From Isoetes taiwanensis (lineage: Eukaryota; Streptophyta; Lycopodiopsida; Isoetales; Isoetaceae): 64,000 nt of DNA. Below, piece after piece: positions 31,946-44,612 of the stretch. The DNA is taken from contig JAJEKV010000025.1 in the NCBI GenBank assembly GCA_021234155.1, forward strand, positions 16,797,094-16,861,093. Direction: 5' to 3'. The notes below the pieces were generated by a model. That model did not search any database. It was given only the letters and a program-made list of their open reading frames with translations, and was not told the DNA's origin. The translations under genes and the position numbers were made by a program. Each line of letters begins with the position of its first letter. Within the stretch, counting starts at the first letter, position 1.

Positions 31946-33949
31946 AACTTGTGGGTCTTATAATTCACAATGTGATCCGATTTAACGTGCTTCAAATTAA
32001 ATGGTTGCATGCTCAAATCGTTTCTTCTTTGTGTCTTGGGCATCTGCGGTTCGGAATTCATCGGGGACTACTATGACCCACAATAAAATCCTAAATATAG
32101 CCTTTTATGTTTTACACTAGCCTTGTGGTATGGATGCTTATCTATAGCTTTGGTGCTAACACGTTATGCATTTCGGTTTGAGCGGTAGTGTTTTTTTCTG
32201 CGACGTGAAGTTCAGTGTCACGAGACCATTTGGTATGCAACTGTCTTTCTTTGTTAATTATCCTGTTTCACAAAAGGTGCGCTTTTATGCGTAGGATAGG
32301 GCACTTGCTTGTTGTTTATTGGTGTCAATGCAATGCTTCTCATTATTTACTCTATAAGTAGTCAAATCTACTTGGAATCCGTGAATACTTTTGAGGCAGG
32401 GCAATGAAATCTATGTGATCTATAATTAAACTACGAGAAGATGATTAATGTATTTTAAACGTGGCATTTTTGTTTAAGAAATGGATAATTGCACGGAAGT
32501 TATAAGAAGTGTATGATAGAATGTCTGATTGATCAATGAATTTCTGTACTATTGTTTCAGAAACCTATACGGTAAGCTTGGTGATTTGTGAACCTTGGAA
32601 TATCTTTTTCTTTTGTCTTTTGGGTGTGTAGTGCCACGATGGTGACAGTGAAGGGTAGTTTTTATTTGTCTCAAGGAGCATTATTATTATCGTTATTTTG
32701 TAATCTGTAATTCAACAGCTCCATGACCCATTTTCTTCCGTTGCAGATCTTATTTTGAATGGTCTAGCGTTTGCAAAGGATATGCAATCGGACAAGATAT
32801 TTAGATATGGATCTTTTCTGGTCCCTTCAATGACATAGGATCTAAGTGGTGGGTCTGATTTGGCCTTCTCATTTTCTTTATTCTTTTCTCTTCTCTTTAA
32901 TGTCCTTAGTCAATTGGCTTTCTCTTGTTAAACTATTCTGAAGAGAAGTGAAAAGGGCTCAAGAGTGCTGGAAACTGTAATATGTTAATGGGTTGAAGTT
33001 AAATGCAAAAAAAACATCTCCACATGTGCTTGGTAAAAGCATGGTATATGAAAGGAGCTGTACAACTACCCCAGCTTCCTATGGTGTGTTATGGATTTGA
33101 AAGTGTGATGTTAAATCCAAAATCGTTGTCTGACTGCTTTGCAAAAGATAATGTGTGGGGAAAAGTTATACCAGGTATCAAAAAGTTTGGAGGCCCAAGC
33201 CGCTATTGTTTGATGTAAATAGTATTGCAACATCTTTGGATATTATTATAGAAATAGTCATAAGTCTGGCGATTATTTCTAGACATTCACTGCAATTGTC
33301 TAGCTTCAAAGATTTGCATGAATTTTTCTTAGTGCTTAAAAAAGGTTACAAAGATAGGGCATGGGTTTAATGCCTTGAGGCAGATTTGAATGGTTCTGAT
33401 AAGACCTAGTCAAAGACTAGGCGTTTGCCAAAAAGCTAGAGTTGCAAGTGCTTGATTCTCGATATAAGATGCTAATAAGATATTCCTCTTTTCTTAGGCG
33501 CGAAGCATATCTGGTCGTCTTGACCAGCGTTCACGATAGTTAACGGTATAGTTTACTTAATCCGGTATTGTTATCTAGAACTGATTGAATAAGAATCTTT
33601 TTTTTAATTGCAACCCCATGAATATTATAATTTTGGATAATCATATGGTATTTTGTTTTTTATTGGCGGAATCCGACTGCTCTAGTGGGAAAGATATCAA
33701 ACTTCTTCTTTCTTTGGTAAATCTTTTTTAAGTCTTGGCACTTTGTTCCCAAGAATGTCCTAATGAATATGCCATTGGGTTAGATATCACCGTTAGATAT
33801 CACACATCAAGTCTTATGTAGGAGCTTGTGGGTATTATCACGGTGTTTCTTTGCTAGCGACAATGGGATTTATATTATCACGGAGGAAGGTGATGTGTCC
33901 ATTATTTTATTCCTCTATGATATGTCTACAAATGTTTCTTCGATTGTTG

Positions 33950-34018
33950 GACTTGCGGTGTTTCTCATGCTCAGGGGTTCCCAATAGAGTCCAAGGGCAT
34001 GAGAAAAAGTTATGGGAG
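33950..34018 (+). pseudogene. TOM1/TOM3-like exon (LRRFPIES block)
   Basis: Reads FLMLR, then FPIESKGMRKK across a one-base error, next to a GT donor (gaggtaac). The family has LFLMLRRFPIESRGRRKKL in the cytosolic loop before the fifth to sixth membrane segments. It is too short and damaged to show as an open frame, but order and sequence fit. Confidence 0.7.
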
Positions 34019-34194
34019 GTAACTTAGTAACACATTACTAGAACATACATGACATGTCGTTCACGCTATCGGCATTTTCAATAAGGATTATCACGGATTA
34101 TAAGGTCTTCATAAAAACATGTTGAAACAGGGAATAATGTTAGAATTAAGCGCTCACGGCAATTTCGAGATGTTTCTAGTTGACTCACTATGTC

Positions 34195-34265
34195 ATTTTT
34201 CGGGTTGGTACATTATAAGCGCTATATGCTTTACTGCTTTGCTATAAGATCCTTTTTGTAAGATC
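34195..34265 (+). pseudogene. TOM1/TOM3-like exon (SAICFT block)
   Basis: The stretch reads IISAICFTALL, compared with the family's VTAICFTCFLIRC membrane segment. It follows the LRRFPIES block and precedes the DVLDHP block, as in the family. Short, so this call rests on order. Confidence 0.55.
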
Positions 34266-34339
34266 ATAGCTCTTTACGATCGCCTAGGTTCTATTCTACC
34301 TATTTACTCACGAAAGAAGTATTTTCTGATTTAGCATTT

Positions 34340-34407
34340 TCAGTGATCGGTAAGAAAGCCGAGCTAGATGTGCTATATCATCCACTTTTGAATGTGATTT
34401 ATTACGT
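34340..34407 (+). pseudogene. TOM1/TOM3-like exon (DVLxHPxLNxxYY block)
   Basis: Reads KKAELDVLYHPLLNVIYYV and ends at a strong donor (gtg/gtaagtag). The family has a matching DVLDHPxLNxxYY stretch before the last membrane segment. Confidence 0.72.
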
Positions 34408-34467
34408 GGTAAGTAGGTGTAGTTTCAGGCTTGCCATAGTACTTGGATTAAATCTTGGATATTTGGT

Positions 34468-34570
34468 TTTTAACGGTGGTGGAAATTCTTCCCTCTGCAC
34501 TTGTCTTATTTATTTTTTGGGAAGGCTGCCCCAAAAGGACAAACCCGGTATCATCCGATTCCATTAGTGT
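34468..34570 (+). pseudogene. TOM1/TOM3-like C-terminal exon
   Basis: Reads VVEILPSALVLFIF, then, after a small frame change, KAAPKGQTRYHPI. The family ends ILPSALVLFILRKLPPKR...YHPI. This completes a collinear set of five TOM1-like blocks over about 2.9 kb. No intact protein can be read through them. It is unclear whether this is true decay or sequence error. Confidence 0.78.
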
Positions 34571-37500
34571 TGGTCGGGATTGGGTCTAATTATGCGGCTG
34601 GCCTAGGGTTGAATTGTCACAGCAGCGCCTTTATTTCTCTTGCCATGCGGATCTTTTCAACAATCGTTGTTTTGTTGAGGCATTATTTGGATACTTTATG
34701 ATGTGGTAATGTGTTTAAACTTTTAACATTATTTGCTACTAGAATACTCCAATGTTGAACTCTATTTGCACTCAAATTTAGAGGTGGCCATATCGATTGA
34801 CCACTGTTCAAAAATTTTAAAGGTTTGAAAACCCGGGCCTTAGCTTCTTATTTACGAAGGTCCTCGGTTGTTGGCAATGGCCCATCGGTACTCTCTTGTG
34901 TAATTAGGCGTAATGTCTGGATCGGTCGGAGAGTATCCCTATAAAAGGTAACGATTTGTCCGGCTTTTGCATTAGCGGAGTATGTCTGCCGATTATTTTT
35001 AGAAATCGCGAAGCTTCATGTGAAGGAAGGTTGCGGAGAAAATGTTGGCGTACATGACTAGCATATCTTTGGTATTTGCATTTAGTTTACATGCAGTAAC
35101 ATTGCCTACTATGGAGATTGATGAATCTTGAGTGCAGGTAAGTTAAGGCTTTACTTTTAGATTTGATCACGGTTTTTGCATCATTTGGTAGGTCCACAAG
35201 ATCTGTTTCTTTTAGTTATTCTTGGCAAAAAATGATCTTGACCTGGAGCTAATGGCCACTTATTATTGCTAAAATGTGGCAACGATCTGAGGCATGGAGG
35301 AAAACCAGAAATCTCGTCAGTTTGCAAAATGTGGTGTCTTGGTTTATCTCGTTACATTGTTTTATTTATCTCAATTGCATAAGCTCAAAAATGCTTGAGA
35401 CTTTGGCTTAATTAAAGAGACAATCATGAAGAGATGAGCTGCCAGCAGAATTCCCTTGGTACTTGATGTCGTCCTAAACTATGCAAGAGCATAGAGAAAT
35501 AAATGCATGCAATAAAGTGCAACGTATTAAGCAGAAGAAATAGATCATTTACCTGTTCAAAATTATGCAAGATCGAAGAGAATCAGTTTGTAGTCTTGTG
35601 TAACGTGCAGATTACTGTCTCTATATTATCAATTTGTTTTATCCAGTTTACCATTGTGGAAAAGTTGAGATATTGATGAAGAAGGTGATTACGTCTTTAG
35701 CCAAGTGAAGGTATTTGCGGATACATTCAAAGAACATGTGAGGAGATTGCTCGGATATTTAAAATAACATCCGGTATTTGAATGGATCACGACAATTGTG
35801 TCACGGTATGTATTGAAATTTCGAACAAACTAACATCAATTTCTGAAATATCTAATGGTAAGGATAGTATACGAAGGTATGCAGCTAGGAGCTAACGCAA
35901 AATATTTTAGGCATGATTAAATTCCTCTGTAATGAACCTGATTAAGTTGGAGTTCCTCCAGGTTATCCTGCTCCCGAGGAGGAGTTAGAAACTAGAACCA
36001 AGTCTGCCTATGGCTTCAACTACTTGCTTTTTGTCAGGAATTCTCTAGCCCGACTCAAGCTTGCATATCGTGTCCTTTGCTGATGGTATTTTTAAATTGT
36101 ATAATTGTAGGGCCCTTGCTCATGTTATGGACTCTAGAGATCAGCTCTCACAAAGGAGCATAGAAGAAACGAGAGCCCATAATGAAGCTTGTGACCTCTT
36201 CAAGCGACATAGAAGAAGCGAGAGCCCATAATGAAACTTGTGACCTCTTCAAGGTCTTCTTTGCTATCGTGTACATAACGGCCGAAGTGAGTAATTAAAC
36301 AGCCGATTTGGAATGTAAGCTTCCCGGATCCACAGCGTGTCCCGGCAAACATAATTATGCGCTTAACCGCTAAAAGGCTAGTCACAACTTGCTCTTATGT
36401 AATCGCTACTTGTGTGTTCTTGCAAGTAAAACTTCTCTCTAGATTTGGTTATCCTAGGATAAATCGACATGCAAACTCTATCATCTCAGAAGTTAAGGAT
36501 ATAATGGCTCGGGGAAAACTTTTGCAATTTGGTAGAATGTTGTGTCTCCATATGCATTATGCTTTGCCTTTCGGGGGTAAATTATTTTATGACTTTAGGT
36601 TGCATGGATTAGGTCACCTTTTATAGATCAATGACCTTGGAGAACAATAAGAAATGTACAATTCATAGTATGATTGTTTTTGAAGTCAAACTTATAGTGG
36701 TCATTTGGAGTGCTTTCGTCTAAGACAATCCTAGATCGTTCATTGGAGTACCCCATTCTTCTTTGTTCTTACCCCTCTTATAGTGGTCATTTGGAGTGTG
36801 TGTCCAAGACATCCTAGATTGTTCATTGGAGTACCCTTCACGTTCCCTCCATAATCAAGTCTTGCGCTTCAGGACTTAAACTTCTTGGTTTCATTAAGAC
36901 TGTTACAAGTAATTTGAATGGTTGGGTCTAGATTGTTCATTGGAGTACCCTTCACGTTCCCTCCATAATCAAGTCTTGCGCTTACAGACTTAAACTTCTT
37001 GGATTTCATTAAGACTATTAAAAGTAATTTGAATGGTTGGGTTTGCGGATTTAGAGGTGATAGAAAAAGCCAAATGTTTGAAATCATAAATGTGCACCAT
37101 GGGACATTGAGTCTTCCCTTTTTTGGCTTTTTGTTTCCTTATCACCAATTTCTTTTTTCTAGCCTCTTTGTATTTCTTAAGCTATAAATAGTTGTGAGTG
37201 GAAGACTCTTTATGGATGTCCGGTTTTGATTTAAGTATTATTAGACTTTGGCTTTAGAACAATTAACCTCCCCACTGTTTGGATGTAAGGAAATTTTATG
37301 GATGCGCTTTCCAAATATGTTACTTGATGTAAGGAAAATTTATGGATGCGCTTTCCAATTATCTTACTTGATTCTATTGACAACGTGTTGCCAAATATTT
37401 GGTTGGTCTTAAGCCTTGATCCAACTTTAATCGCTCTAAAGTCACCTTGTGCCTTTAAAAGGTAGTTTGCACATGGTTGGTTTTTTTCAAAACCTCAATG

Positions 37501-37840
37501 CTTATACAATGTACATGAATCATGTCTCACATGCATCCTATCTCCACATTTACACCTTAAGAACATTTCGATTATATTTGTTCTGTGATGTTATCTTAGT
37601 CTTTGTTAGGTTGGTCAGCGAAATTCCTACCCCAAGAAATAAATTGTTCTTTTGGTCTAATAGGTCATTGATCTTCCATGTGCCACACCTTTATAATAGA
37701 TTCCTAGAAAACCTTAAAGAATCTTATAGAATCTCTCTAAAATAGGGGTAGCCTTGATGGAATATTGGTAAACTTGTCGGGGAATCTATTCTTGCCAACG
37801 TATGTACATTCGGCTTTGTACACTTCCTCATAGTACCCAT
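34571..37840 (+). other. Rest of unit 1, no gene; short tandem repeats
   Basis: No recognisable coding sequence. A 48-base tandem repeat (cataatgaa[g/a]cttgtgacctcttcaag) lies at 36178-36256. Two repeats lie at 36670-37046 (ttatagtggtcatttggagtg; ttcattggagtacccttcacg...gaatggttgggt). A 45-base repeat (aaggaaa[a/t]tttatggatgcgctttccaa) lies at 37287-37372. Confidence 0.6.
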
Positions 37841-37845
37841 ACTTG

Positions 37846-38095
37846 TATATATATACAACTATATAATCTCTACCAACTTTCGGTAGAGATTGATCTCGGC
37901 CGTCCATCTCTGAGATGGACGGTCCAAAAGGTGACACCTCGAATCACCCCAAGCAACCCCCTTTTGGTAGAGATTGAGGTGTCGCCTTCTGGGTCGTCGA
38001 ATGTGCGAGATCGACGACCCAAATAAAAAGCCCTCTTATTTAGGGCTTTGGATGTCGGCCGTTGGATTTAGGGGTTTAATCTCTGCCGTTGGTCA
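37846..38095 (+). repeat. 5' terminal palindrome module of unit 2
   Basis: CTCTACCAAC and GGTAGAGATTGATCTCGGCC lead into a perfect 23-base palindrome (37900-37922; CCGTCCATCTC T GAGATGGACGG). Then come GGTGACACCTCGAATCACCCC and AAGCAACCCCC. The last part is also found, almost unchanged, in the module of unit 3. Confidence 0.78.
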
Positions 38096-38960
38096 GAAAG
38101 TCATTAAAATTAAATTCTATCTAGATGCATTAAATGCTAAGTTATGAGGTGGCACGATTTTAATTGCCTATGTTAATTAATTCTAATAAATCTAAGGGCT
38201 TTCAGTGAATGTTAAGGCTTCGAAAAAATAAAAACTTGCAAAGGAAACATTTGGAAGGCAATCCGAAGCGGCATTTTTTGGACTCGGACTACTGAGGCGA
38301 GATCTCTCCGGCTATGGCGGCGGATGAAGTAAGCGACTAAAGGCGAGAATCATGGAAGGATTTTTATTTTGATGAGTGCGAGAACATCACAGGCATGGCC
38401 AAAACCTCTTGAGATTTCCTATTGTTTTTAGCAAATGGGGTTAACATCCCAGAGAGTGGCAACGGGGCTTCTCATTTTCACGATTTGTCTTTGCGGGTTG
38501 AGGTTTTGTTTTTTGCTCTTGTGGTTTGGGGTGGTTGTTTTAAGCCAAGGTGTTTGATCGTCTTTATTAACTTGCTTGGTCATTTTTGTAGGGCAGAACA
38601 GTGTAGCTACACTAGTCTGGTCGTGACTGGTCTGCTCCGGAAAAGAAAAACAGTGTTGAAAATCCATGAGCGTGCTACTACCTATGCTTGATCGTACACT
38701 AGTCCGCAGTGGACTGGTCTGCGCTCCGGAAAAGCAAAACAGTGTTGGCTTTCTGATTTGTTTGTCTTGGCTGCATGTCTTGTCTTGGCTTTCTATTCCG
38801 TTTCCTGCATAACCGATCCCATTCATATTTGCCCTTCTCAAAAATCGGAAAGATCATCTTACGATCAAAACCTTTTCAATCCTCCCCTCTTTTGATTTTT
38901 CGATCCAACCACATTGGCTTTTCTCCTTGAAACTGTCTTAAGGCAAATTAAAGAGTAGCT

Positions 38961-39370
38961 ATGGCGGCCTTGGGTAATGCGCACCATTTTGTACTTGGCT
39001 CACGGTCAGCTTGCATCTCGGGGGCTGTTTTACGCTTATCTACAGAGGAATCAAGAACCTTGCCTTTGGAACCCGAGTCGAAGAAGAAGATCCAGGGCGT
39101 AAGCGGCATCCACGGATCCAAGAAATACCCGGCAGTTCGTGGTCTATCTTTCCAGCGAGCTTTCTCAATCCATGGGCGATGTAGTTGCCATGTGCGGCTC
39201 AAACCTTTACGGGTTAGGGTCATGCCTTTCCTTTGAGGCTTGTCCCGAGTATAACAATTTGCAAATGGTCGCCTTTCTTGGGGAAGATATATCATCCGTG
39301 AGTTCGGGCATGTAAGGGCGGCTCGAAGGCGTCTCAAAGGCTGCGGGGAGGCGGAGGTAAATTTGCTTGT
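38961..39370 (+). CDS. Unidentified 5' ORF in unit 2, possible captured first exon
   Basis: Starts MAALGNAHHFVLGSRSACIS and continues through VRGLSFQRAF and CHVRLKPL. After a one-base shift, FEACPEYNNLQMVAFLGEDI follows up to a donor-like gag/gtaaat near 39357. The Ala/Ser/Arg-rich, acid-poor start could be an organelle transit peptide. I cannot name the family. It does not resemble myosin, so unit 2 would be a chimera of at least two genes. Confidence 0.4.
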
Positions 39371-40018
39371 CATGCGGATCTGCTTTATGTGTAGTTGTTA
39401 GGTTTTATTCATGACACTATAGTAATTGTACCAGCACATGCATATTAATGTGAAAGAACTTGATTTGCGAGCTTTATGGGCTTTTATGTTGGCTTATCGG
39501 CGATCTTCTTTGAGTTGTGTATCTTTGCCTTTTACTCATAGCTTCTATTTGCCTCCTCGGGTACTCTGTCCGAATCATTTGGCGCGTGTATTAGTGTAAC
39601 TAAAGCAACGACAATAGTAATAAAAGCGGTGTAGACTATATATGCGGGTAGTCTAAATCGCCAAACAATTTCGAAGCGGAAAAAGCAGTTTGTGAATGCT
39701 TCATATATATTTCAAGATGAGTTATGTTATTCGGGTTAGTGATTAAGCAATATTCGTTTAACTAGCATCTATTAATTTAAATTTAGAACTCTTATCATAT
39801 GTTCCGGAAGGCGAGGTCCTGTCTTGAAAAAATGGTTTAATATAATATGCTTATAATTGTGCGATCACGGTGTTGTGTTTTCGGTTCCAATCTTTGGCTG
39901 CAAAAACAATCGATTTAGGTGGGTTGTCCGCATTTTTCCTGAGGTTGTAGTTAGGGCCCGTGCTTCTTTTTGTTCTTACTAATGGTCAGCTCCTAATGTT
40001 GGTCTTTTCTCCTTCCAC

Positions 40019-41526
40019 AAGCGGGGAGGCAATTTTCCGAGTAGTTGCATTAATCTTGCATTTAGGAAATGTCGAGTTTATTAATGGAAAGGAGTTTGAT
40101 TCCTCAATATTAAAAAGGCGAAAAATCAACGTTTCTTCTTAATCTTTCTTGAGCTTCTGATGTAGGTTTCTGAAACATTTATTTAAGATTCTGTGATGGT
40201 CTTCTTTGCTAATTTTTATTGTTTCTTGGTGTGATGCCAAGGGCCTGCAGGATTCTCTTTGCACACGCGTTATTGTCACACGTGATGAAACTATCACAAA
40301 GTCTCTTTGACACGGCTTCGCAACAATCAACCGCGTGACACCTTAGCCAAGACCATATACTCAAGGCTCTTTGGCTGGTATTTTCTTTTTGGGGTGTTTT
40401 ATTTGTCTACATCTGACGGTGGTCTCCTTATTGTTCAGGCTGGTTGATAAGGTCAACAAATCCATTGGACAGGATCCTGAGTCCAAAACATTGATAGGGG
40501 TGCTTGATATTTATGGGTTTGAAAGTTTCAAAACAACGAGTTAGTTCCATATCATTCGGGATCGCGGATGAATCAAAAATGCGGCATGATTATGATCTTG
40601 TGGGATAGTTCAACTCGATTCAATTGCTATCATTGTTCTCCCTATTCTCCACGCCCCCAAAATTTGTATAGGGATTCCTCCCCCATTATGTTTACACTTT
40701 CTTCCTCTGTCGCCGTTCCAAAATAAATTGTATAGGGTGTCTTTGGAGGTCAGTAAGAATCAGTATTTGTCTTTGGATATCCAACACGTCGAACTTTTTG
40801 ATGAGTTCTAGATTTTGGACTCCTAGCCCCAAAGCTTCTCGATGGGCCGGTGTGTTTATGGGGCAATATCTTTCTTCATAGTTGGATAGCAAATAGGCCA
40901 TCCGGAGTAAATCATGCAAGTAATATGTATAACTGGTCTTTTGTTTTCGGATATGATGAGAAGGTGGCAAACGGAGAAGCTTTTGCGAGAAGATGAACCT
41001 CAAGAACTATCGGTATAGACTAATATATTTGTACATTAGAATATTTTGAATCAAATGCTATAGTTACATCTATGACATATGTTTGAACCTCGATGAATAA
41101 TATTAAGTGCTCAAGAATGTCAATTCAAAAAATCCTAATAGTATTTCTTGTGCATGCAGATTGGAAAGAAACAAAGTGTTCCTTAGGGCAGGGGCAAATG
41201 GTCGAGTTGGATGCCCTGAGAGCCGAAACTTTGCAAATGTCATGCAACATCAAGTTCGTACATACCTTGCACTCAAAGAATTTAAAGCAATGCCAAGGTT
41301 GCTATTACTATCCGGGCCCATTGGCGGGTGCGATAGCCTCTTTGATGATGTAAACTTGCTCGAAAATTATATGAAAGCAAACGAAAAGAAGCGGTTGCTA
41401 TCGTATCCGAAGCATGTCTGCTTGATGGCGGCGGCAGGAGAATGCATAAAAATATTAAAAAAGGCAACAATAGTCATACAGCGAGGGAGTCGTGGAATGT
41501 TTGCTCGTAGAGAATACGTGTCCTAA
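40019..41526 (+). pseudogene. Class XI myosin fragment (rear motor and neck)
   Basis: Plant class XI myosins move organelles along actin. Blocks occur in protein order: [17 protein letters not shown] (about 40028-40100), LQDSLCTRVIVTRDETITKSL (40250-40310), [15 protein letters not shown] (to about 40376, then a GT donor), and [29 protein letters not shown] (40443-40531, after a ttgttcag acceptor). KVFLRAG, ELDALRAET and VRTYLALKEF follow (41175-41290, across frameshifts), then an IQ-type motif ATIVIQRGSRGMFARREY (41463-41520). The N-terminal motor with the ATP-binding loop and the tail are missing. Actin-binding exons between 40545 and 41150 are not recognisable. Introns are retained, so it derives from genomic DNA. 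Confidence 0.88.
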
Positions 41527-44500
41527 AAAAAAAACCAAAGGCACTATCATTATCCGTGAATGCTGGCTTTGTATGATTTATGTGATTAGCTGAAATTTAT
41601 GATCACATTCCAATGCATGTGGAGTGAGTAGTTTAGTTGAAATACTTGTGTACTCAAAGCATTCAACATCCGAGGCAAGGTGGCGTGGTTATAGAGCACG
41701 ATCATATTATAAGAAATTGCGTAAAGGCAATATCACATTCAATGCATGTGGAGGGCTTTAAGAGCAAGGACAGAGTTCTGAAGCTCATGATGGTAATAGC
41801 TCTTTTTTTAAAGTTTGCACTTCCAATTTACGGAAAATTAGTTCTTTCTAAGGGTAGTCGTAGCTTATCAAGTAGTCAAACATTTGTTAGCAGATTTTGA
41901 CTAGAGAAGATAATATTTACCGTTTTTGTGCGGATGGGGTAGCTTCCATCTTTCTGTATCACAATTGATTTAGAAAGACACATAACAAATAAAGATGGCC
42001 TAATAGCTCAAAATCTTCAGAATATCTCTCCCTTAATCAATTGTGAAGGACAAGTTCAACGCATGATGATTATACTAAGCTAAGGAATGGATAGAAAAGA
42101 ACTTTATTAATTCCACGAGGCAAGATAGACTTTCAAGCTTTCAAAAAATTTAAAAGTTATTTATCCAGGAGTATTAGGCATCCGAGTTTTAAGAATATGT
42201 GAATGCCAGCCAAGATGGTCTCTCTTTAACTTGTTATGCCAGCCAAGATGGCCTCTCTTTAACTTGTTATGCTAACTTGTTACACTTGAACACTTGCATT
42301 TGTTCCTAACATGTGTAATAATTTGCAAACATGTCAACATCCAACATTTGATAATTTTGAGAACTATTTTAGTAGCATTTTGAAAACTAAGTATCAATGT
42401 TATAAGTACATTTAGTATTTGCCAGCATTTGTGGGAATCACAATATCAAATGTGAGATATTGTAATAACATGTGCCTCCAACATACCAACATGACTTGCT
42501 AAAAGATATTTTTTAGCCATCTCCTTTCGTAGACGTTTTATTTTGAAGATGTTAAAATAGATAATATTGATTGGATTATAGATGCAAAGCAATCATTTAA
42601 AAGTGCAATGGGTCAACATGGTCGAACTTTCCCATTGGTGGCATTTGGTTGGAATATATCCTTCACATGATACAAAAAACTTCTTTTAATTGCCAAATTT
42701 ACACATACATGAGGACAACCTTAGGACCATTTATTCGAGGTACAAATGGAGAAGTCAGCAACTAATGACTGCACTCAATGATGTTTGAGCTTTAGGCTTC
42801 TATTTGTTGAAAAAAGGGTGAACGGATTATCTTGATGTATCTTGATGAGTTCTACTTGCTGGGGAAGGTAGCAGTATGAATGTTTCCAATGTAAGCATGA
42901 CACATATATAACAGACAACTATATTATTGACAACAAAGATAGCATAAAACTTTAAGTTCATTTTTTATTTGTAGAGTTTATCTACTTCTAAGTACTCGAA
43001 AAGGCTAGAAATATTTTAAATTTGCAACTGAGGATTGACATGTGCGCTGTGCTTTACTCGTAACTTACCAAATGCAAGTGCAGACACTCACTTTTTAGCT
43101 TAATACATTCCAAAGTGTTGTACCATATAGAACATTTTCCATAAAGCAAGTTCAACGTTGTGTTGAATTTGGCATTTAAATTTTCAGACTAAAAAACATA
43201 ACCAAAAGTTTGACATATATAAACCATACAAGTACAAATCAAATGTTTAAAAATATGCGCTAAATTTGCGTTCATAATTGCACTACTTTGGCTTATACAC
43301 CCATATGACACACATTGTGCTTTATTTTTTCCCCATGGGTACAAAGTACCCATGCTTTAGCACCTAGTTTAATTGATCCTAATTCACCAGCAATCATTAG
43401 CTTGACCTGGGGAGGTGATGACTTAGTACGATTGCGTATCAAAATCTTGGAATAGGAGCTCATTTCAATCACTAAAGTAAAATTTCAGAGTATTGAAATT
43501 TGCTTTGTTTCTCAAACTACAGAAAAGAGCTTAGTCCTAGTTAGATTTCCTATAATAATTGCTTCATTGCATGTATGAGAGACATGCATAAACTACACAA
43601 AAAAAACGAATACAAATAGTTTAATATAGACACCAGAGCAAATCATCAAAGGTAAATCTATTGAATCCACTTCTAGAATTATCAAATCAATATCATACAA
43701 GAGAGCAGAGCATGAAGATAGCTTTTGTGTGTGATATCTCACTTCATGAATGGTCCAATTTCTTAACCAAAATTAGGAACTCTATACCTTAGATATGTTA
43801 GTAATTGATTCCCCATTTGCGGAATGATGAAAGCCAACTACAAAACGATGTATTTATTTAAATACCAATGATATAAAGTCAACAGCTACACTAAAAAATT
43901 CTTCCTCAATTGGATAATGAAATTGTTATCGTTAATTGCCATTGATCTTATAAAGAACTTTGTGCAAGAAAACTACCAAATGTTTATAAACCATAGTTGA
44001 TAAACCATGTAATCTTAGGGGAATATTTACCATTGGAAATTTAGGGAAATCTTAAAAGAATCCTTAAGAATCCAAAGGAATGTTAGGGAATCTTCACAAA
44101 ATCTTTGAGTATCTAGAGAATCTTGATGGGATTTTGGAGAATCTCTATAGAATATTCATTGCATGACTTTCAGCAATGCTTGCCAACTGTTATGCAACGA
44201 AAACACGTTTTTGTTGTGAAAAAAAGAACAATCCACCCAATGCGTGCACAATCTTTTGTATAGAAATTGCCACTTCCCAAAAGGTAAAATTTTCTCGGTG
44301 AGAATGTTATTTTGCAATATAACATGTGTCGAAATGCCTGTGCCTCAAAAACAAATCCAAGGTTATGTAGAATAAAAAAACAGTGACAAATGCAAATGTT
44401 TCTAGATAATGTTGGAATCTTTATGGAATTTGAAAGAATGAGAATTATAAGGGGATCTTAATATTTCCTTAAACTCTCTAACGTTCTATGAAGATTCTTC

Positions 44501-44612
44501 TAGATCCTTTAAGATTTTGTATTCCACTAAATTCGACTCTTTCAGCGTATTCCAATCCGTTTAAGCCTAGATTTTATTTCCACGTCTTCATAAACCATAG
44601 CTCAGTAACCCA
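41527..44612. other. Rest of unit 2, no gene
   Basis: AT-rich sequence without recognisable coding. A direct repeat of about 34 bases (atgccagccaagatgg[t/c]ctctctttaacttgtt) lies at 42203-42270. 'taaccatag' variants near 43990 and 44590 resemble each other but show no clear element. Confidence 0.6.

Larger units (their letters stand above)
29591..37850 (+). mobile_element. Unit 1: gene-fragment-carrying element with TOM1-like exons
   Basis: The left end is (TA)n-CAATTATATTGAG, followed by the palindrome module. The right end is CCTCATAGTACCCATACTTG-(TA)n at 37826-37850. The same two ends, in the same relative order, bound units 2 and 3. The unit carries exons of a TOM1/TOM3-like gene with introns and about 3 kb of non-coding sequence after them. 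No transposase is visible. Ends show only a short inverted match (TATATACAA / TTGTATATA). Boundaries inside the TA tracts are approximate, and a mobile nature is inferred from the repeated ends. Confidence 0.6.
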
